In this document: one piece after another, positions 40,751 through 50,209 of the stretch
How positions within the stretch are numbered: position 1 is the stretch's first letter
Layout of the letters: each line of letters opens with the position of its first letter
Assembly (NCBI GenBank): GCA_011526095.1
Contig: WYBA01000166.1
Span: forward strand, 23,152 to 87,151
Length of the DNA: 64,000 nt
Direction of reading: 5' to 3'
Origin: Myxococcales bacterium
GTDB lineage: Bacteria > Myxococcota_A > Polyangia > Haliangiales > Haliangiaceae
Program-made: the position numbers and the translations under genes
The notes under the pieces: model-generated
Seen by the model: only the letters and a program-made list of their open reading frames with translations
Database searches by the model: none
What the model was told of the DNA's origin: nothing

Positions 40751-41566
40751 ATGCCCACCTCCCGCCTCGCCGCGCTGCTCACGGTCGCGGCCCTGCCCGT
40801 GCTCGCGTGCTGCCCCGGCAAGGGCACGCCCCGCGCCTACCCCGAGCCGACCGTCGCCGACGTGCTGGCGTTCCTCGAGACCAAGCGCGCCGCGGTCGCC
40901 TCGTTCCGCGCCGACAGCCAGATGGACTACTGGGTCGGCGACGACCGGTTCCGCGGGACCGTGTGGGTCATGGGCAAGCTCGGCGCGTACGTGCGGATGA
41001 ACGCGCTCAAGCCCGACGACTCGGTCGCCGCCGACCTCGCGTGCGACGGGACGAGCTTCATCTACATCGACCAGCTCAACAACTGCGAGCTGATGGGCCC
41101 GTGCAACGAGGACTCGATCGCGCAGCTGCTGCGCGTGCCGCTCGCGCCCGACGACTTCCTCTACCTGGCGCTCGGCGCGACGCCGGTGGTCGACGGCGCG
41201 CAGGGCACCTTGAGCTGGGACGCCAAGCGCGCGCGCGAGGTGCTGCAGCTCACCGGCAGCGACGGGTCGCAGCAGACGATCGAGCTCGACGGCCGCGGCA
41301 GGACCTGGAACCTGCTGCGCAGCGAGCTGCGCGCCGCCGACGGCACGGTGATCTGGACCGCCGATCACACCGACTACGGCACGGTGAAGGACGAGAACGG
41401 CAACGGCTTCGTCATCCCCGGCAAGAGCAACTTCAAGACGCCGGCCGAGAAGTCGGACCTGCTGGTCGAGTGGGGCGATCGCCGCGTCGTCAACCCCGAG
41501 CTCGGCCCCGAGAAGTTCGTGCTCGAGCCGACGGGCGCGCCGGTGTGCGGGCAGCACAAGAAGTAG
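40751..41566 (+). CDS. LolA/DUF4292-like lipoprotein
   Basis: This 271-residue protein has a lipobox (LPVLAC). A LolA-like pattern follows: an early helix ([21 protein letters not shown]), then strands such as [16 protein letters not shown] and [10 protein letters not shown]. Such folds bind lipid or lipoprotein acyl chains. Two central Cys ([12 protein letters not shown]) may form a disulphide. Function is inferred from fold resemblance only. Confidence 0.7.
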   Translation: MPTSRLAALLTVAALPVLACCPGKGTPRAYPEPTVADVLAFLETKRAAVASFRADSQMDYWVGDDRFRGTVWVMGKLGAYVRMNALKPDDSVAADLACDGTSFIYIDQLNNCELMGPCNEDSIAQLLRVPLAPDDFLYLALGATPVVDGAQGTLSWDAKRAREVLQLTGSDGSQQTIELDGRGRTWNLLRSELRAADGTVIWTADHTDYGTVKDENGNGFVIPGKSNFKTPAEKSDLLVEWGDRRVVNPELGPEKFVLEPTGAPVCGQHKK

Positions 41567-41588
41567 CGCCGCGCGGCGCGGGCCGCGC

Positions 41589-41594
41589 TACCAT
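41589..41594 (+). promoter_or_regulatory. -10 box TACCAT of the Uma2 gene
   Basis: TACCAT ends 8 nt before ATG 41603. Confidence 0.4.
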
Positions 41595-41602
41595 CTCGCG
41601 GC

Positions 41603-42178
41603 ATGGTCAGCCCCGGCGGACGCCACCACCGTTACACGTACGCCCAGTACGTGGCGCTGGAGCGGGAGAGCTCGACGAAGCACGAGTTCTTCGACGGCGA
41701 GATCTACGCGATGGCTGGCGGGTCGGAGGAGCACTCCGCGCTCGCGGTCCGCGTGCTCGCCGCCCTCGACGCCGCGATCGGCGACCGCGACTGCCGCGCG
41801 CATGACTCCGATCTGCGCGTCTACGTGGAGGCGGTCGGGCTCGCGACGTTCCCCGACGGCTCGGTGATCTGTGGCCCGCTCCAGCAGCACCCGCCCAGCC
41901 CCGACGCGACCGCGGTCAACCCGGTCGTCCTGCTCGAGGTCACGAGTGACTCGTCGGAGGAGTACGACACCGGGGCGAAGCTCGACGCCTACCGGACGAT
42001 CCCGACCCTGCGCGAGTACGTCGTCGTCTCGCACCGCGAGCGCCGGATCACGGTCCACCGGCGCGACGGCGAGGGCTGGACGATGCGCGTCGGGATCGCC
42101 GGCGGGCGCGTCACCGTCGAGGCGCTGGGGTGCGAGCTCGTGGTCGACGCGATCTACCGCAACAGCGCGATCGCCTGA
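41603..42178 (+). CDS. Uma2-family (DUF820) putative endonuclease
   Basis: The 191-residue protein has the PD-(D/E)xK plan of the Uma2 family. It shows [25 protein letters not shown] at the start, FPDGSVIC with the acidic catalytic residue, [14 protein letters not shown], and [18 protein letters not shown]. These proteins are abundant in some bacteria and their targets are unknown. No mobile-element signs surround it. Confidence 0.9.
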   Translation: MVSPGGRHHRYTYAQYVALERESSTKHEFFDGEIYAMAGGSEEHSALAVRVLAALDAAIGDRDCRAHDSDLRVYVEAVGLATFPDGSVICGPLQQHPPSPDATAVNPVVLLEVTSDSSEEYDTGAKLDAYRTIPTLREYVVVSHRERRITVHRRDGEGWTMRVGIAGGRVTVEALGCELVVDAIYRNSAIA

Positions 42179-42190
42179 CGGGCGATCGGC

Positions 42191-44389
42191 TCAGCGCTCC
42201 CAGCCCTCGAGCCGCTGGAGCTGCACCGCCGAGGCCTTGTACGCGGGCTGGCGCGAGTGGGGGTCGAACGCGGCGACCGTGAGCAGGTTGGTCGCGGCGT
42301 CGTGCATTGGCATGAACACCTCGCCGGGGCGGACGCGCTCGGTGACGACGGCGCGCGCGATCACCTCGGCGCGGCGTGACACGACCTTGACCCGCTCGTC
42401 GGGGCGGATCGCGCGAGCGCGGGCGTCGGCCGGGTTGACCTCGACGTAGGCGTCGGTCGCGCCGAGCCGCGCGAGCACGGGCGCCTTGCCGGTGCGCGTG
42501 CGCGTGTGCCAGTCGCTCGCCGAGCCGCGGCCGGTGAGCAGCAGCAGCGGGTAGCGCGGCGCGGGCGCCTCGGGCAGCGGCGCGGGCTCGGCGGTGACGA
42601 GGCGCGCGCGGCCGTCGGGCGTGAAGAACCGGCCGTCCTCGAACAGCCGGCGCTCGGTCACCGGCGGCGCGGGCGCGCCGGCGGGGTAGGGCCACTGCAC
42701 GCCGCCGTGCTCGGCGAGCATCGCGTAGCCGGTGACGCCGGTGAAGTCGCACGGCTGCCCGGCGGACAGCGCGCGCAGCAGGCCGAAGATCGACTCGGGG
42801 TCCCTCCACCGCTCGAACATCGCGTCGACGCCCATCGCGCGCGCGACGAGCTGGACGATCGCGAGGTCGGGCAGCGCGACGCCCGGGGCGCGCGCGACCT
42901 TCTGCACCAGCCCGATCCGCCGCTCCGAGTTGATGAACGTGCCGTCCTTCTCGCCCCACCCGGCGGCGGGCAGGACGAGGTCGGCCTCGCGCGCCGTCTC
43001 GGTCGACCCGTACATGTCCTGCACGACGAGGAAGTCGAGGCGCGCGCGGACGTCGGCGAGCGCCCGGCGGTTGATCCACGAGTGGAACGGGTTGGTGCCG
43101 ATCACCCACAGCGCGCGCACCGCGCCGGTGAGCACGCCGTCGAGGATCCGGTCGTACGACCACCCGGCGTGGGTCGGGATGCGGCCCGCGTCGACGCCGA
43201 GGACGTCGGCGACGCGGGCGCGGTGCGCGGCGTCGGCGAAGTCGCGTCCGCCGAACAGGTTGGTCGTGTTCGAGAACAGCCGCGAGCCCATCGCGTTGCA
43301 CTGGCCGGTGATCGAGTTGGCGCCGGTGCCGGGGCGGCCGAGGTTGCCGGTGAGCAGCGCGAGCGCGGTGATCGCCTGCGCGGTGCGCACGCCCTGGTGG
43401 CTCTGGTTGACGCCCATCGTCCACCAGTGCGAGACGCGCTGCCCCGCGTGGAGGCGCGCGGCGAGGCGCTCGAGCTCCTCCACGGGCACGCCGGTGTCGT
43501 GCGCGACGCGCTCGGGCGGGAACGCGGCGACGTGGGCGGCGTAGGCGTCGAACCCGGCGACGTGGGCGTCGACGTAGGCGCGGTCGATCCACCCGCGCGC
43601 GATCAGCACGTGGGCGAGGCCGTAGGCGAGCGCGAGGTCGGCCTTGGGGCGCGGGCGGACGTGCCAGCTCGCCGCCGCGGCCGTCTCGGTCGCGCGTGGA
43701 TCGACGACGACGATCTCGGGGACGTGGCGGTTCTGGCAGATCCGCTGCCACAGGATCGGATGGGCGACGCACAGGTTCGAGCCCCACAGCACGATCACGT
43801 CGGACTGCTCGAGGTCGGCGTAGGTGAACGGCGGCGCGTCGAACCCGAACGTCTCCTTGTACGCGGTCGCGGCGGTCGCCATGCACTGGCGGGTGTTGCC
43901 GTCGCCGTGGACCATCCCGAGGCCGAGCTTGGCGACGGCGCCGAGCAGCGCCATCTCCTCGGTGCAGATCTGGCCGGTCGACAGGAACGCGGCGGCCTCG
44001 GCGCCGTGGCGCCGCTGCACCGCGCCCAGGCCGTCCGCGAGCACGCGCATCGCCTCCGGCCAGTCGCACGGGACGAGCTTGCCGCCGCGGCGCACCAGCG
44101 GGTGGGTCAGGCGGTCGGGCGCCGCGAGCGGCGCAAGCGCGGCCCAGCCCTTCGGGCAGGCGTGGCCGCCGTTGACCGGGTAGCCCGCGGCCGGCGCGAC
44201 GTTGACGGCGCGGCCGCCCTGCAGGTGGACGTCGAGGCCGCACCCGGTCGAGCAGAACCCGCACACCAGCGACGCGACCGCGTCGGGCGCGAGGCGCGCC
44301 GGCACGCGGCGCCCGGCGAGCGCATCGTCGGTGAGGCGCAGCTCCTCGGTCAGCGCGCCGTCGCGGTGGACGCCGAGCAGGCCCTTCAC
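42191..44389 (-). CDS. nasC: Assimilatory nitrate reductase catalytic subunit (molybdopterin)
   Basis: This 732-residue member of the DMSO reductase/NapA superfamily has an N-terminal [4Fe-4S] site (CGFCSTGCGLDV, with the fourth Cys in GGHACPKGW). The bis-MGD domains show STGQICTEEMALLG, GDGNTRQCMATA and NSITGQCNAMGSR. No Tat signal is seen, so it works in the cytoplasm. nirB, nirD and nitrate-type transporter genes nearby identify nitrate as substrate. GTG 44389 overlaps the DmsBC-like stop. Instead of a NADH-linked partner, its electron donor looks like a quinol-linked membrane subunit. Confidence 0.87.
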   Translation of the reverse strand: MKGLLGVHRDGALTEELRLTDDALAGRRVPARLAPDAVASLVCGFCSTGCGLDVHLQGGRAVNVAPAAGYPVNGGHACPKGWAALAPLAAPDRLTHPLVRRGGKLVPCDWPEAMRVLADGLGAVQRRHGAEAAAFLSTGQICTEEMALLGAVAKLGLGMVHGDGNTRQCMATAATAYKETFGFDAPPFTYADLEQSDVIVLWGSNLCVAHPILWQRICQNRHVPEIVVVDPRATETAAAASWHVRPRPKADLALAYGLAHVLIARGWIDRAYVDAHVAGFDAYAAHVAAFPPERVAHDTGVPVEELERLAARLHAGQRVSHWWTMGVNQSHQGVRTAQAITALALLTGNLGRPGTGANSITGQCNAMGSRLFSNTTNLFGGRDFADAAHRARVADVLGVDAGRIPTHAGWSYDRILDGVLTGAVRALWVIGTNPFHSWINRRALADVRARLDFLVVQDMYGSTETAREADLVLPAAGWGEKDGTFINSERRIGLVQKVARAPGVALPDLAIVQLVARAMGVDAMFERWRDPESIFGLLRALSAGQPCDFTGVTGYAMLAEHGGVQWPYPAGAPAPPVTERRLFEDGRFFTPDGRARLVTAEPAPLPEAPAPRYPLLLLTGRGSASDWHTRTRTGKAPVLARLGATDAYVEVNPADARARAIRPDERVKVVSRRAEVIARAVVTERVRPGEVFMPMHDAATNLLTVAAFDPHSRQPAYKASAVQLQRLEGWER

Positions 44390-45999
44390 GCCGCGCCCCC
44401 GGGCATACGCGGCGCCGCGGCGGCGACGAAGAACAGGTGGCGCTCGAGCGCCTCGGCGACGACGCACGCGGCGAGGGCGCCGGCGGCGAGGACCGCGCGG
44501 ACCGTCGCGTCGGGCGTCGCCAGCGCGAGCGCCGGCAGCGCGAGCCCGCCGAGGGCGCCGGCGGCGAGCCGCCACGTCGTCAGCGGGCGCAGCGCGCCGA
44601 GCAGCAGCGTCGCGCTGCGCCAGAACGGGCCGTGGCGGCGGTCGCGCACGCGCGACAGCAGCGCCGCCTCGAGCAGCAGCTTGATCGCGGTCGCCGCGGC
44701 GATCGCGCCGGCGAGCCCGCGCACGACGCCGTCGGGCGCGCGCGTGGCCGTGGCGACGACCAGCGCCGCGCCGGCGCCGAGGATCGCGGCGGTCCCGGCG
44801 AACCGCAGCGCGACGACGTCGACGCGCCACACCTCGCGGCGCGTCGCGGCGTAGACCATCACGGAGGTGCCGACGCCGAGCACGCCCGCCGCCGCAGCCG
44901 CGACGCCCGGCACGGGCGACGCGACGCCGAGCGCCTGGCCGAGCGCGGCGAGCGCGGCGAGCCCGGCGAACCCGCCGAACGCGACGATCTCGCGCGACAA
45001 CCACGAGTGGCGCAGCCCGCGCACGGCGCGGTGCGCGAGCAGCGGGCGGCCGAGGTGGAGCAGGCTCGCGCCGAGCGCGACGACCGCGACCGCGAGCGCG
45101 ACCCACGCCGACGACGACCACGGCTCGCCCGGCGCCGCCGCCTGGCCGATCGCGCCGGTGACCGCGGCGCCGACGGCCGCCTGGGTGCCGACGAGCATCG
45201 CGACGAGCGCGCCGTGGCCGTGGGCGGGGCGGACGTCGTGGTAGTCGGCGGGCAGCGCGTTGCGCGGGACCGCGCGGCGCGTCCGGTAGATCGTCGTCGG
45301 CTGGGTGATGCCGGGATCGGGCGCGGCGGGGAGGAACCCGCCGGCCTCGTTGTCGGCGACGACGTCGTCGCGGCGGACGTGGGTGACGCGGATCGCGCCG
45401 CTCGGGCACGCCTGGACGCACGCCGGCGCCTCGCCCGCGGTCAGCCGCTGGTGGCACAGGTCGCACTTGCGGACGATGCCGCGGCGCGCGTCGTACTGCG
45501 GCACCTCGTACGGGCAAGTCAGCGTGCAGTAGCGGCAGCCGATGCACTGATCGTCGTGGTGGCGGACGATGCCGGTGACCGGATCCTTCTCGTAGGCGTC
45601 GACCGGGCAGCCGCCGAGGCACGCCGGGTCGAGGCAGTGGTGGCACGCCGCGGTGACGTGCTGCGCGTACGGCGCCGTGGTCGAGCCGCCGCGCACGACG
45701 CCGACCGCGCGCCACGCCTCGCCGGGCGCGAGCCCGTTGAGGTTGTGGCACGCGGTGACGCACGCCTTGCAGCCGGTGCACGCGTCGAGGTCGACCTCGA
45801 ACGCGTACTGGGCGTCGGGTCCCGGCGCGGTCAGCGGGATCCGGTCGCGCCACGTCGCGCCCGGCGCGAGCCCGCCGGCGGCGTGGGCGCGCGCGAACCG
45901 GTGGACCGGCCGCACCTCCGCCTGGCGATCGAGCAGCCAGCCGAGCAGGTCGTCGACGCGGGGCGGCTCGTGAGCGGAGCGCGAGATCGGCGTGGCCAC
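44386..45999 (-). CDS. Fused DmsB-DmsC-like electron-transfer/membrane-anchor subunit
   Basis: In this 537-residue fusion, residues 1-250 form a four-cluster ferredoxin (CTGCKACVTACHNLNG, CHHCLDPACLGGCP, CIGCRYCTLTCPYEVP, CDLCHQRL...CVQACP). Residues about 260-530 are a DmsC/YnfH-type anchor with about eight helices, beginning HGHGALVAMLVGTQAAV. The two functions are usually separate genes. It should pass electrons from quinol to the nitrate reductase encoded downstream with a 4-nt overlap. The start is GTG 45999. It faces nirB across a perfect 25-bp palindrome. Confidence 0.87.
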   Translation of the reverse strand: MATPISRSAHEPPRVDDLLGWLLDRQAEVRPVHRFARAHAAGGLAPGATWRDRIPLTAPGPDAQYAFEVDLDACTGCKACVTACHNLNGLAPGEAWRAVGVVRGGSTTAPYAQHVTAACHHCLDPACLGGCPVDAYEKDPVTGIVRHHDDQCIGCRYCTLTCPYEVPQYDARRGIVRKCDLCHQRLTAGEAPACVQACPSGAIRVTHVRRDDVVADNEAGGFLPAAPDPGITQPTTIYRTRRAVPRNALPADYHDVRPAHGHGALVAMLVGTQAAVGAAVTGAIGQAAAPGEPWSSSAWVALAVAVVALGASLLHLGRPLLAHRAVRGLRHSWLSREIVAFGGFAGLAALAALGQALGVASPVPGVAAAAAGVLGVGTSVMVYAATRREVWRVDVVALRFAGTAAILGAGAALVVATATRAPDGVVRGLAGAIAAATAIKLLLEAALLSRVRDRRHGPFWRSATLLLGALRPLTTWRLAAGALGGLALPALALATPDATVRAVLAAGALAACVVAEALERHLFFVAAAAPRMPGGAA

Positions 46000-46070
46000 C
46001 GCACGTTCGTACCGGGCGGCGGTTTCCGGTCGATGTCGTGAACGTTCTTACCGCGGCGCGCGCGCCGTGC

Positions 46071-46095
46071 TTTCCGTCCGGACGCCGGACGGAAA
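46071..46095. promoter_or_regulatory. Palindromic operator 1 of the nitrate island
   Basis: Arms TTTCCGTCCGG and CCGGACGGAAA are perfect inverted 11-mers around ACG. It lies between the divergent nitrate reductase and nirB genes and overlaps the position of the nirB -35, where no -35 consensus exists. That suits an activator site. The core GTCCGG-N3-CCGGAC recurs at 50069-50085. Confidence 0.75.
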
Positions 46096-46106
46096 CGTGC
46101 GCTCGC

Positions 46107-46112
46107 TAGCGT
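46107..46112 (+). promoter_or_regulatory. -10 box TAGCGT of nirB
   Basis: TAGCGT ends 8 nt before ATG 46121. The nine bases TAGCGTCCG recur at the nrtA promoter (50182). Confidence 0.45.
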
Positions 46113-46120
46113 CCGGCGGC

Positions 46121-48697
46121 ATGACGTCAGCGGGTCGTCGCGTCATCGTCGTCGGAGCTGGCATGGTCGGGCACGCGCTGGTCGAGCGCCTGCTCGCGCC
46201 GGGCGCGGGCTGGGAGGTCACGTGGCTGGGCGAGGAGCCGCACGCCGCGTACGACCGGATCCACCTCGGCCGCGTCCTCGACGGCGCGTCGCCGGCGGAG
46301 CTGGCGCTCGCGCCGGGCGGATATCCGGGCGCCGTCGTCCGGCTCGCCGAGGCGGTCGTCGCGATCGACCGCCGCGCGCGCGCCGTGACCACCGCGCGCG
46401 GCGCGACGCTGTCGTACGACTGGCTCGTCCTCGCCACCGGCTCGCGCGCGTTCGTGCCACCAGTGCCGGGCGCCGAGGGCCCCGGGCGGTTCGTCTACCG
46501 GACGATCGAGGACGCGCGCGCGATCGACGCGGCGGCCCGGGCGCTGCCGCCGGGCGCGCGCGCGGTCGTCGTCGGCGGCGGGCTGCTCGGGCTCGAGGCC
46601 GGCGGCGCGCTCGCGGCGCTCGGCGTCGGCGTCGACGTGGTCGAGCTGGCGCCGCGCCTGCTGCCGGTGCAGATCGACGACGGCGGAGGCGCGGTGCTGC
46701 GCCGGATGATCGAGGCGCGCGGGCTGGCGGTCCACACGGAGGCCCGGCTCGAGGCGATCGACGACACGCCGGGCGGCGCGGCGCCGCTGGCGGTGCGGCT
46801 GGCCGGGCGCGACGCGCTGCCGGCGTCGCTGGTGGTGATCGCCGCCGGGATCCGCCCGCGCGACGAGCTGGGGCGCGCGTGCGGCCTGCCGCTCGGCGCG
46901 CGCGGGGGGATCGCGATCGACGACGCGTGCCGCGCGGGCGACCCGGCGATCTTCGCGATCGGCGAGTGCGCGGCGTGGCGCGATCAGGTGTTCGGCCTGG
47001 TCGGGCCGGGCAACGCGATGGCGCAGGTCGTCGCCGCCCGGCTCGCCGGTGATCTCGACGCGAGCTTCGCCGGCGGCGACGCGCCGACCCGGCTCAAGCT
47101 CGTCGGCGTCGAGGTCGCGAGCTTCGGCGACGCGCACGAGCGCACGGCGGGGTGCGCCGCGGTCGTCGTCGTCGACACCGAGCGCGCCAGCTACCGCAAG
47201 GTCGTGCTCGATCCGTCGACGCGGCGGGTGCTCGGCGGCGTGCTGGTCGGCGACGCGTCGGACCTGCCGCGGCTGGCCGGGCTGGTCGGCGTCGACGGCG
47301 CCGCGCCCGCCCACGCCGTGGCGCTGCTCGCGCCCGAGGGCGCGGGGCCGGCCGGCGCGCCGCCACGCGCCGCCCAGGTGTGCACGTGCAACAACGTCTC
47401 GCGCGGCGCGCTGTGCGACGCGATCGCCGCCGGCGCGTGCGACGTCGCCGCGCTGAAGCAGGGCACGCGCGCCGGCACCAGCTGCGGCGGGTGCCTGCCC
47501 GAGGTGACCGAGGTCCTCCGCGCCGAGCTCGCCGCGCGCGGGATCGCGGCGTCGCGCGCGCTGTGCGAGCACTTCGCGTACACCCGGCAGGAGCTGGCGC
47601 ACCTGATCCGCGTCCGCCGGATCCGCGGCTTCGACGCGCTGATCCGCGATCACGGACGGGGCCTGGGTTGCGAGGTGTGCAAGCCGACCGTCGCGAGCCT
47701 GCTCGCCTCGACGTGGGCCGATCACGTCCTCGACGAGCCGCGCGTCCACCTCCAGGACAGCAACGATCGGTTCCTCGCCAACCTCCAGCGCGACGGCAGC
47801 TACTCGGTCGTGCCGCGCGTCCCCGGCGGCGAGATCACGCCGGCGCAGCTGATCGTCATCGGCCAGGTCGCGCAGCGCTACGACCTGTACACCAAGATCA
47901 CCGGCGGCCAGCGCATCGATCTGTTCGGCGCGACCGTCGATCAGCTCCCCGCGATCTGGGCCGAGCTGATCGCCGCCGGGTTCGAGTCGGGCCACGCCTA
48001 CGGCAAGGCGGTCCGCACGGTCAAGACGTGCGTCGGCTCGACGTGGTGCCGCTACGGCGTCCAGGACTCGGTCGGCCTCGGGATCCGGCTCGAGCACCGC
48101 TACAAGGGCCTGCGCGCGCCGCACAAGCTCAAGCTCGCGGTCTCCGGCTGCACCCGCGAGTGCGCGGAGGCGCAGAGCAAGGACGTCGGCGTGATCGCGA
48201 CCGAGCGCGGCTACAACCTCTACGTCGGCGGCAACGGCGGCGCGCAGCCGCGCCACGCCGACCTGTTCGCGACCGACCTCGACGAGCCCACCCTGGTCAG
48301 GCTCGTCGACCGGTTCCTGATGTTCTACATCCGCACCGCCGATCGCCTGCAGCGCACCGCGCGGTGGATCGAACAGCTCGACGGCGGTCTGGCCTACCTG
48401 CGCGCCGTCGTGATCGACGACTCGCTCGGGCTCGGCGCCGAGCTCGAGGCCGAGATGGGGGCGCTCGTCGGCGCGTACCGCTGCGAGTGGCGTGCGGTGC
48501 TCGACGACCCGGTCAAGCTCGAGCGGTTCCGCACCTACGTCAACACCGAGGAGAAGGACGATGAGCTCCGCTACGTCCGGGAGCGCGGACAGCGCCGCCC
48601 GGCCCACGCCCACGAACACCCCGATGGCCGCGCCGATGGCCGCGCCGACGGCCGCGCCGACGGCCGCGCCAGCCCCCGCCTCCGCGTCGTCGACTGA
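46121..48697 (+). CDS. nirB: NADH-dependent nitrite reductase large subunit
   Basis: NirB reduces nitrite to ammonium in the cytoplasm. The 858 residues run from an FAD domain (VIVVGAGMVGHALVE) and NADH domain (AVVVGGGLLGLEAGG), through a BFD-like [2Fe-2S] region (CTCNNVSRGALCDAI...CGGCLPEV), to the sirohaem/[4Fe-4S] half. That half carries TCVGSTWCRYG and SGCTRECAEAQSKD. The normal end is near EEKDDELRYVRERG. After that come about 40 residues of His/Pro-rich and repeated DGRA sequence, which overlap nirD by 137 bp in another frame. Confidence 0.95.
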   Translation: MTSAGRRVIVVGAGMVGHALVERLLAPGAGWEVTWLGEEPHAAYDRIHLGRVLDGASPAELALAPGGYPGAVVRLAEAVVAIDRRARAVTTARGATLSYDWLVLATGSRAFVPPVPGAEGPGRFVYRTIEDARAIDAAARALPPGARAVVVGGGLLGLEAGGALAALGVGVDVVELAPRLLPVQIDDGGGAVLRRMIEARGLAVHTEARLEAIDDTPGGAAPLAVRLAGRDALPASLVVIAAGIRPRDELGRACGLPLGARGGIAIDDACRAGDPAIFAIGECAAWRDQVFGLVGPGNAMAQVVAARLAGDLDASFAGGDAPTRLKLVGVEVASFGDAHERTAGCAAVVVVDTERASYRKVVLDPSTRRVLGGVLVGDASDLPRLAGLVGVDGAAPAHAVALLAPEGAGPAGAPPRAAQVCTCNNVSRGALCDAIAAGACDVAALKQGTRAGTSCGGCLPEVTEVLRAELAARGIAASRALCEHFAYTRQELAHLIRVRRIRGFDALIRDHGRGLGCEVCKPTVASLLASTWADHVLDEPRVHLQDSNDRFLANLQRDGSYSVVPRVPGGEITPAQLIVIGQVAQRYDLYTKITGGQRIDLFGATVDQLPAIWAELIAAGFESGHAYGKAVRTVKTCVGSTWCRYGVQDSVGLGIRLEHRYKGLRAPHKLKLAVSGCTRECAEAQSKDVGVIATERGYNLYVGGNGGAQPRHADLFATDLDEPTLVRLVDRFLMFYIRTADRLQRTARWIEQLDGGLAYLRAVVIDDSLGLGAELEAEMGALVGAYRCEWRAVLDDPVKLERFRTYVNTEEKDDELRYVRERGQRRPAHAHEHPDGRADGRADGRADGRASPRLRVVD

Positions 48698-49058
48698 CCT
48701 CGGCGCCGGCGCGTGGGTGCCGGTGTGCCGGCTCGACCGGATCGCGCCGGGCGCCGGCGTCGCCGCGCGCCTCGGCGACGTCGCCGTCGCGATCTACCGC
48801 GTCGTCGTCGACGGCGTCGACCGCGTCTACGCGCTCGACGATCGCGATCCGTTCACCGGCGTGCGCGTGCTGTCGCGCGGGATCGTCGGCGATCGCGACG
48901 GCGTCCTCAAGGTCAGCTCGCCGCTCCACAAGCAGAGCTTCGCGCTCGCCACCGGCGCGTGCCTCGACGATCCGGCGCGCGGCGTCGCGGTGTTCGACGC
49001 GCGGGTCGTCGACGGCGTCGTCGAGCTGTGGCGGGCGTCCAGAGCCCGCGCGGCCTAG
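48561..49058 (+). CDS. nirD: Nitrite reductase small subunit
   Basis: NirD is the small Rieske-fold partner of NirB; like other NirD proteins it lacks the Fe-S ligands. The 165-residue frame starts at ATG 48561, preceded by GAGGAG. Residues about 50-160 form the NirD fold (GAWVPVCRLDRIAPG, AIYRV, VYALDDRDPFTG, SSPLHKQSFALATG). The first 50 residues are an Ala/Pro/Ser/Thr-rich leader read from the same bases as the NirB tail. Its TAG shares the palindrome CTAG with the stop of the convergent outer-membrane gene. Confidence 0.88.
   Translation: MSSATSGSADSAARPTPTNTPMAAPMAAPTAAPTAAPAPASASSTDLGAGAWVPVCRLDRIAPGAGVAARLGDVAVAIYRVVVDGVDRVYALDDRDPFTGVRVLSRGIVGDRDGVLKVSSPLHKQSFALATGACLDDPARGVAVFDARVVDGVVELWRASRARAA
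48623..48670. repeat. 12-bp tandem repeat coding in both nirB and nirD
   Basis: Four units of GATGGCCGCGCC or GACGGCCGCGCC encode DGRA in the nirB frame and MAAP/TAAP in the nirD frame. Twelve bases keep both frames whatever the copy number. Confidence 0.9.
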
Positions 49059-49987
49059 AACGACACGGGCACGTCGAGCTGGACGATGCGGTACTCGCTG
49101 GCGGCGACGGGGTCGTCGAGCGCCCACGTGTACGAGACCCCGGGGCGGAGCCAGCGCTTGCCGCTCAGCTTGATGTGGAGGCGCGGGCCGAACGCCGCCG
49201 TCAGCGTGTCGCGCGCCGCCGGGTTGGCCTCGACGAAGCCCGGAGTGGTCAGCCAGCGCTGGTAGCGCAGGTCCGCGCCGAGCGAGACCCGCGGGGTCGC
49301 GAAGTAGCCGACGTGCAGCCCGAACGTCGAGTTGGTCCGCGCGGCCTCGGGCGCCATGTCCTCGTTGCGCGCGCGCACGAGCTGCAGCACGGTGGCCTCG
49401 GCCTGGACCGTGAGGCCCCCGCGCGTGTACGCGACGTCGACGCCCGCCAGCGGCGTGACGTAGTTGACCGCGAACATCGCGTTGTCCATCGCCGAGCGCA
49501 GCGGGATGCCGCGCGCGGCGGCCGCGGCCGTCGGATCCATGCCCGGCGGCGCGTCGCCGCCCATGCCGAGGGGGAACGCGACCGCGCCGAACGCCGCCAC
49601 CTTCCACGGCGCGGCGACCTTCGGCGCCCACGTGACGCCGAGCAGCGGGTTGACCAGCGCGGCGCCGGTGTCGACGTCGCCGGGCTGCGCGTCGAGCACC
49701 AGCCCGAGGCGCGCGACCGGCGCCAGCGTCGGCGTCAGCTTGTAGCTGACCAGCAGCATGTTCGCCGCGGCGAAGCCGGTGTCCTCGCCGGCCTCGTAGC
49801 TGGCGAGGCTCGTGTCGTAGCGGGCGACGGTGGCGACGCCCGCCGGGCGTAGCTGCCACGGCAGCGAGTAGGGCGCGGGCGTCGGCGCGGCGTAGGCGGC
49901 GGCCGGCTCCTCGGCGCGCGCCGGCGCGCCGAGCGAGATCGTGGCGGCCACGGCGGCCAGCGCGGAACAGAACGGTCGAGCGTGCAT
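49055..49987 (-). CDS. Outer-membrane protein linked to nitrate uptake
   Basis: A 310-residue exported protein: signal peptide ([20 protein letters not shown]...ARA), Pro/Ala linker, then a beta-barrel ending in Phe ([11 protein letters not shown]). AAGGAG precedes ATG 49987. It sits between nirD and the nrtA-like gene and shares a divergent region, with an operator-like palindrome, with the transporter. A role in passing nitrate or nitrite across the outer membrane is therefore inferred. No specific family recognised. Confidence 0.72.
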   Translation of the reverse strand: MHARPFCSALAAVAATISLGAPARAEEPAAAYAAPTPAPYSLPWQLRPAGVATVARYDTSLASYEAGEDTGFAAANMLLVSYKLTPTLAPVARLGLVLDAQPGDVDTGAALVNPLLGVTWAPKVAAPWKVAAFGAVAFPLGMGGDAPPGMDPTAAAAARGIPLRSAMDNAMFAVNYVTPLAGVDVAYTRGGLTVQAEATVLQLVRARNEDMAPEAARTNSTFGLHVGYFATPRVSLGADLRYQRWLTTPGFVEANPAARDTLTAAFGPRLHIKLSGKRWLRPGVSYTWALDDPVAASEYRIVQLDVPVSF

Positions 49988-50068
49988 GTCGAGCTCCTTG
50001 TGGGGGTCGAGCGCACCCTGGCCGATGAGGATGTCCACCCGATTTCGCCGCGCGCAATTCTTCGCGCG

Positions 50069-50085
50069 TGTCCGGGAACCGGACA
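50069..50085. promoter_or_regulatory. Palindromic operator 2 of the nitrate island
   Basis: TGTCCGG - GAA - CCGGACA is a perfect 17-bp palindrome sharing GTCCGG-N3-CCGGAC with the site at 46071-46095. It lies 82 bp upstream of the outer-membrane gene and about 97 bp before the nrtA -10. Confidence 0.7.
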
Positions 50086-50181
50086 TGCCGTGGCGGGTGA
50101 GCGGCGCTCGCGTCGAGGCGCGCTCACGACGAAGCGCCGCCGTTGTTCGTCGAGCGACATCACGGCGAAACGCGAGGCCGG

Positions 50182-50187
50182 TAGCGT
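50182..50187 (+). promoter_or_regulatory. -10 box TAGCGT of the nrt operon
   Basis: TAGCGT precedes a leader with GAAAGGAAGG and the nrtA ATG 22 nt on. It shares TAGCGTCCG with the nirB promoter. Confidence 0.45.
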
Positions 50188-50209
50188 CCGTCGCGAAAGG
50201 AAGGCGAAC

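Noticed and set aside
41603..42178. Uma2 and RadC as signs of a mobile or defence island
   Set aside because: They are 12 kb apart, with no integrase, tRNA, transposase or composition change around either.
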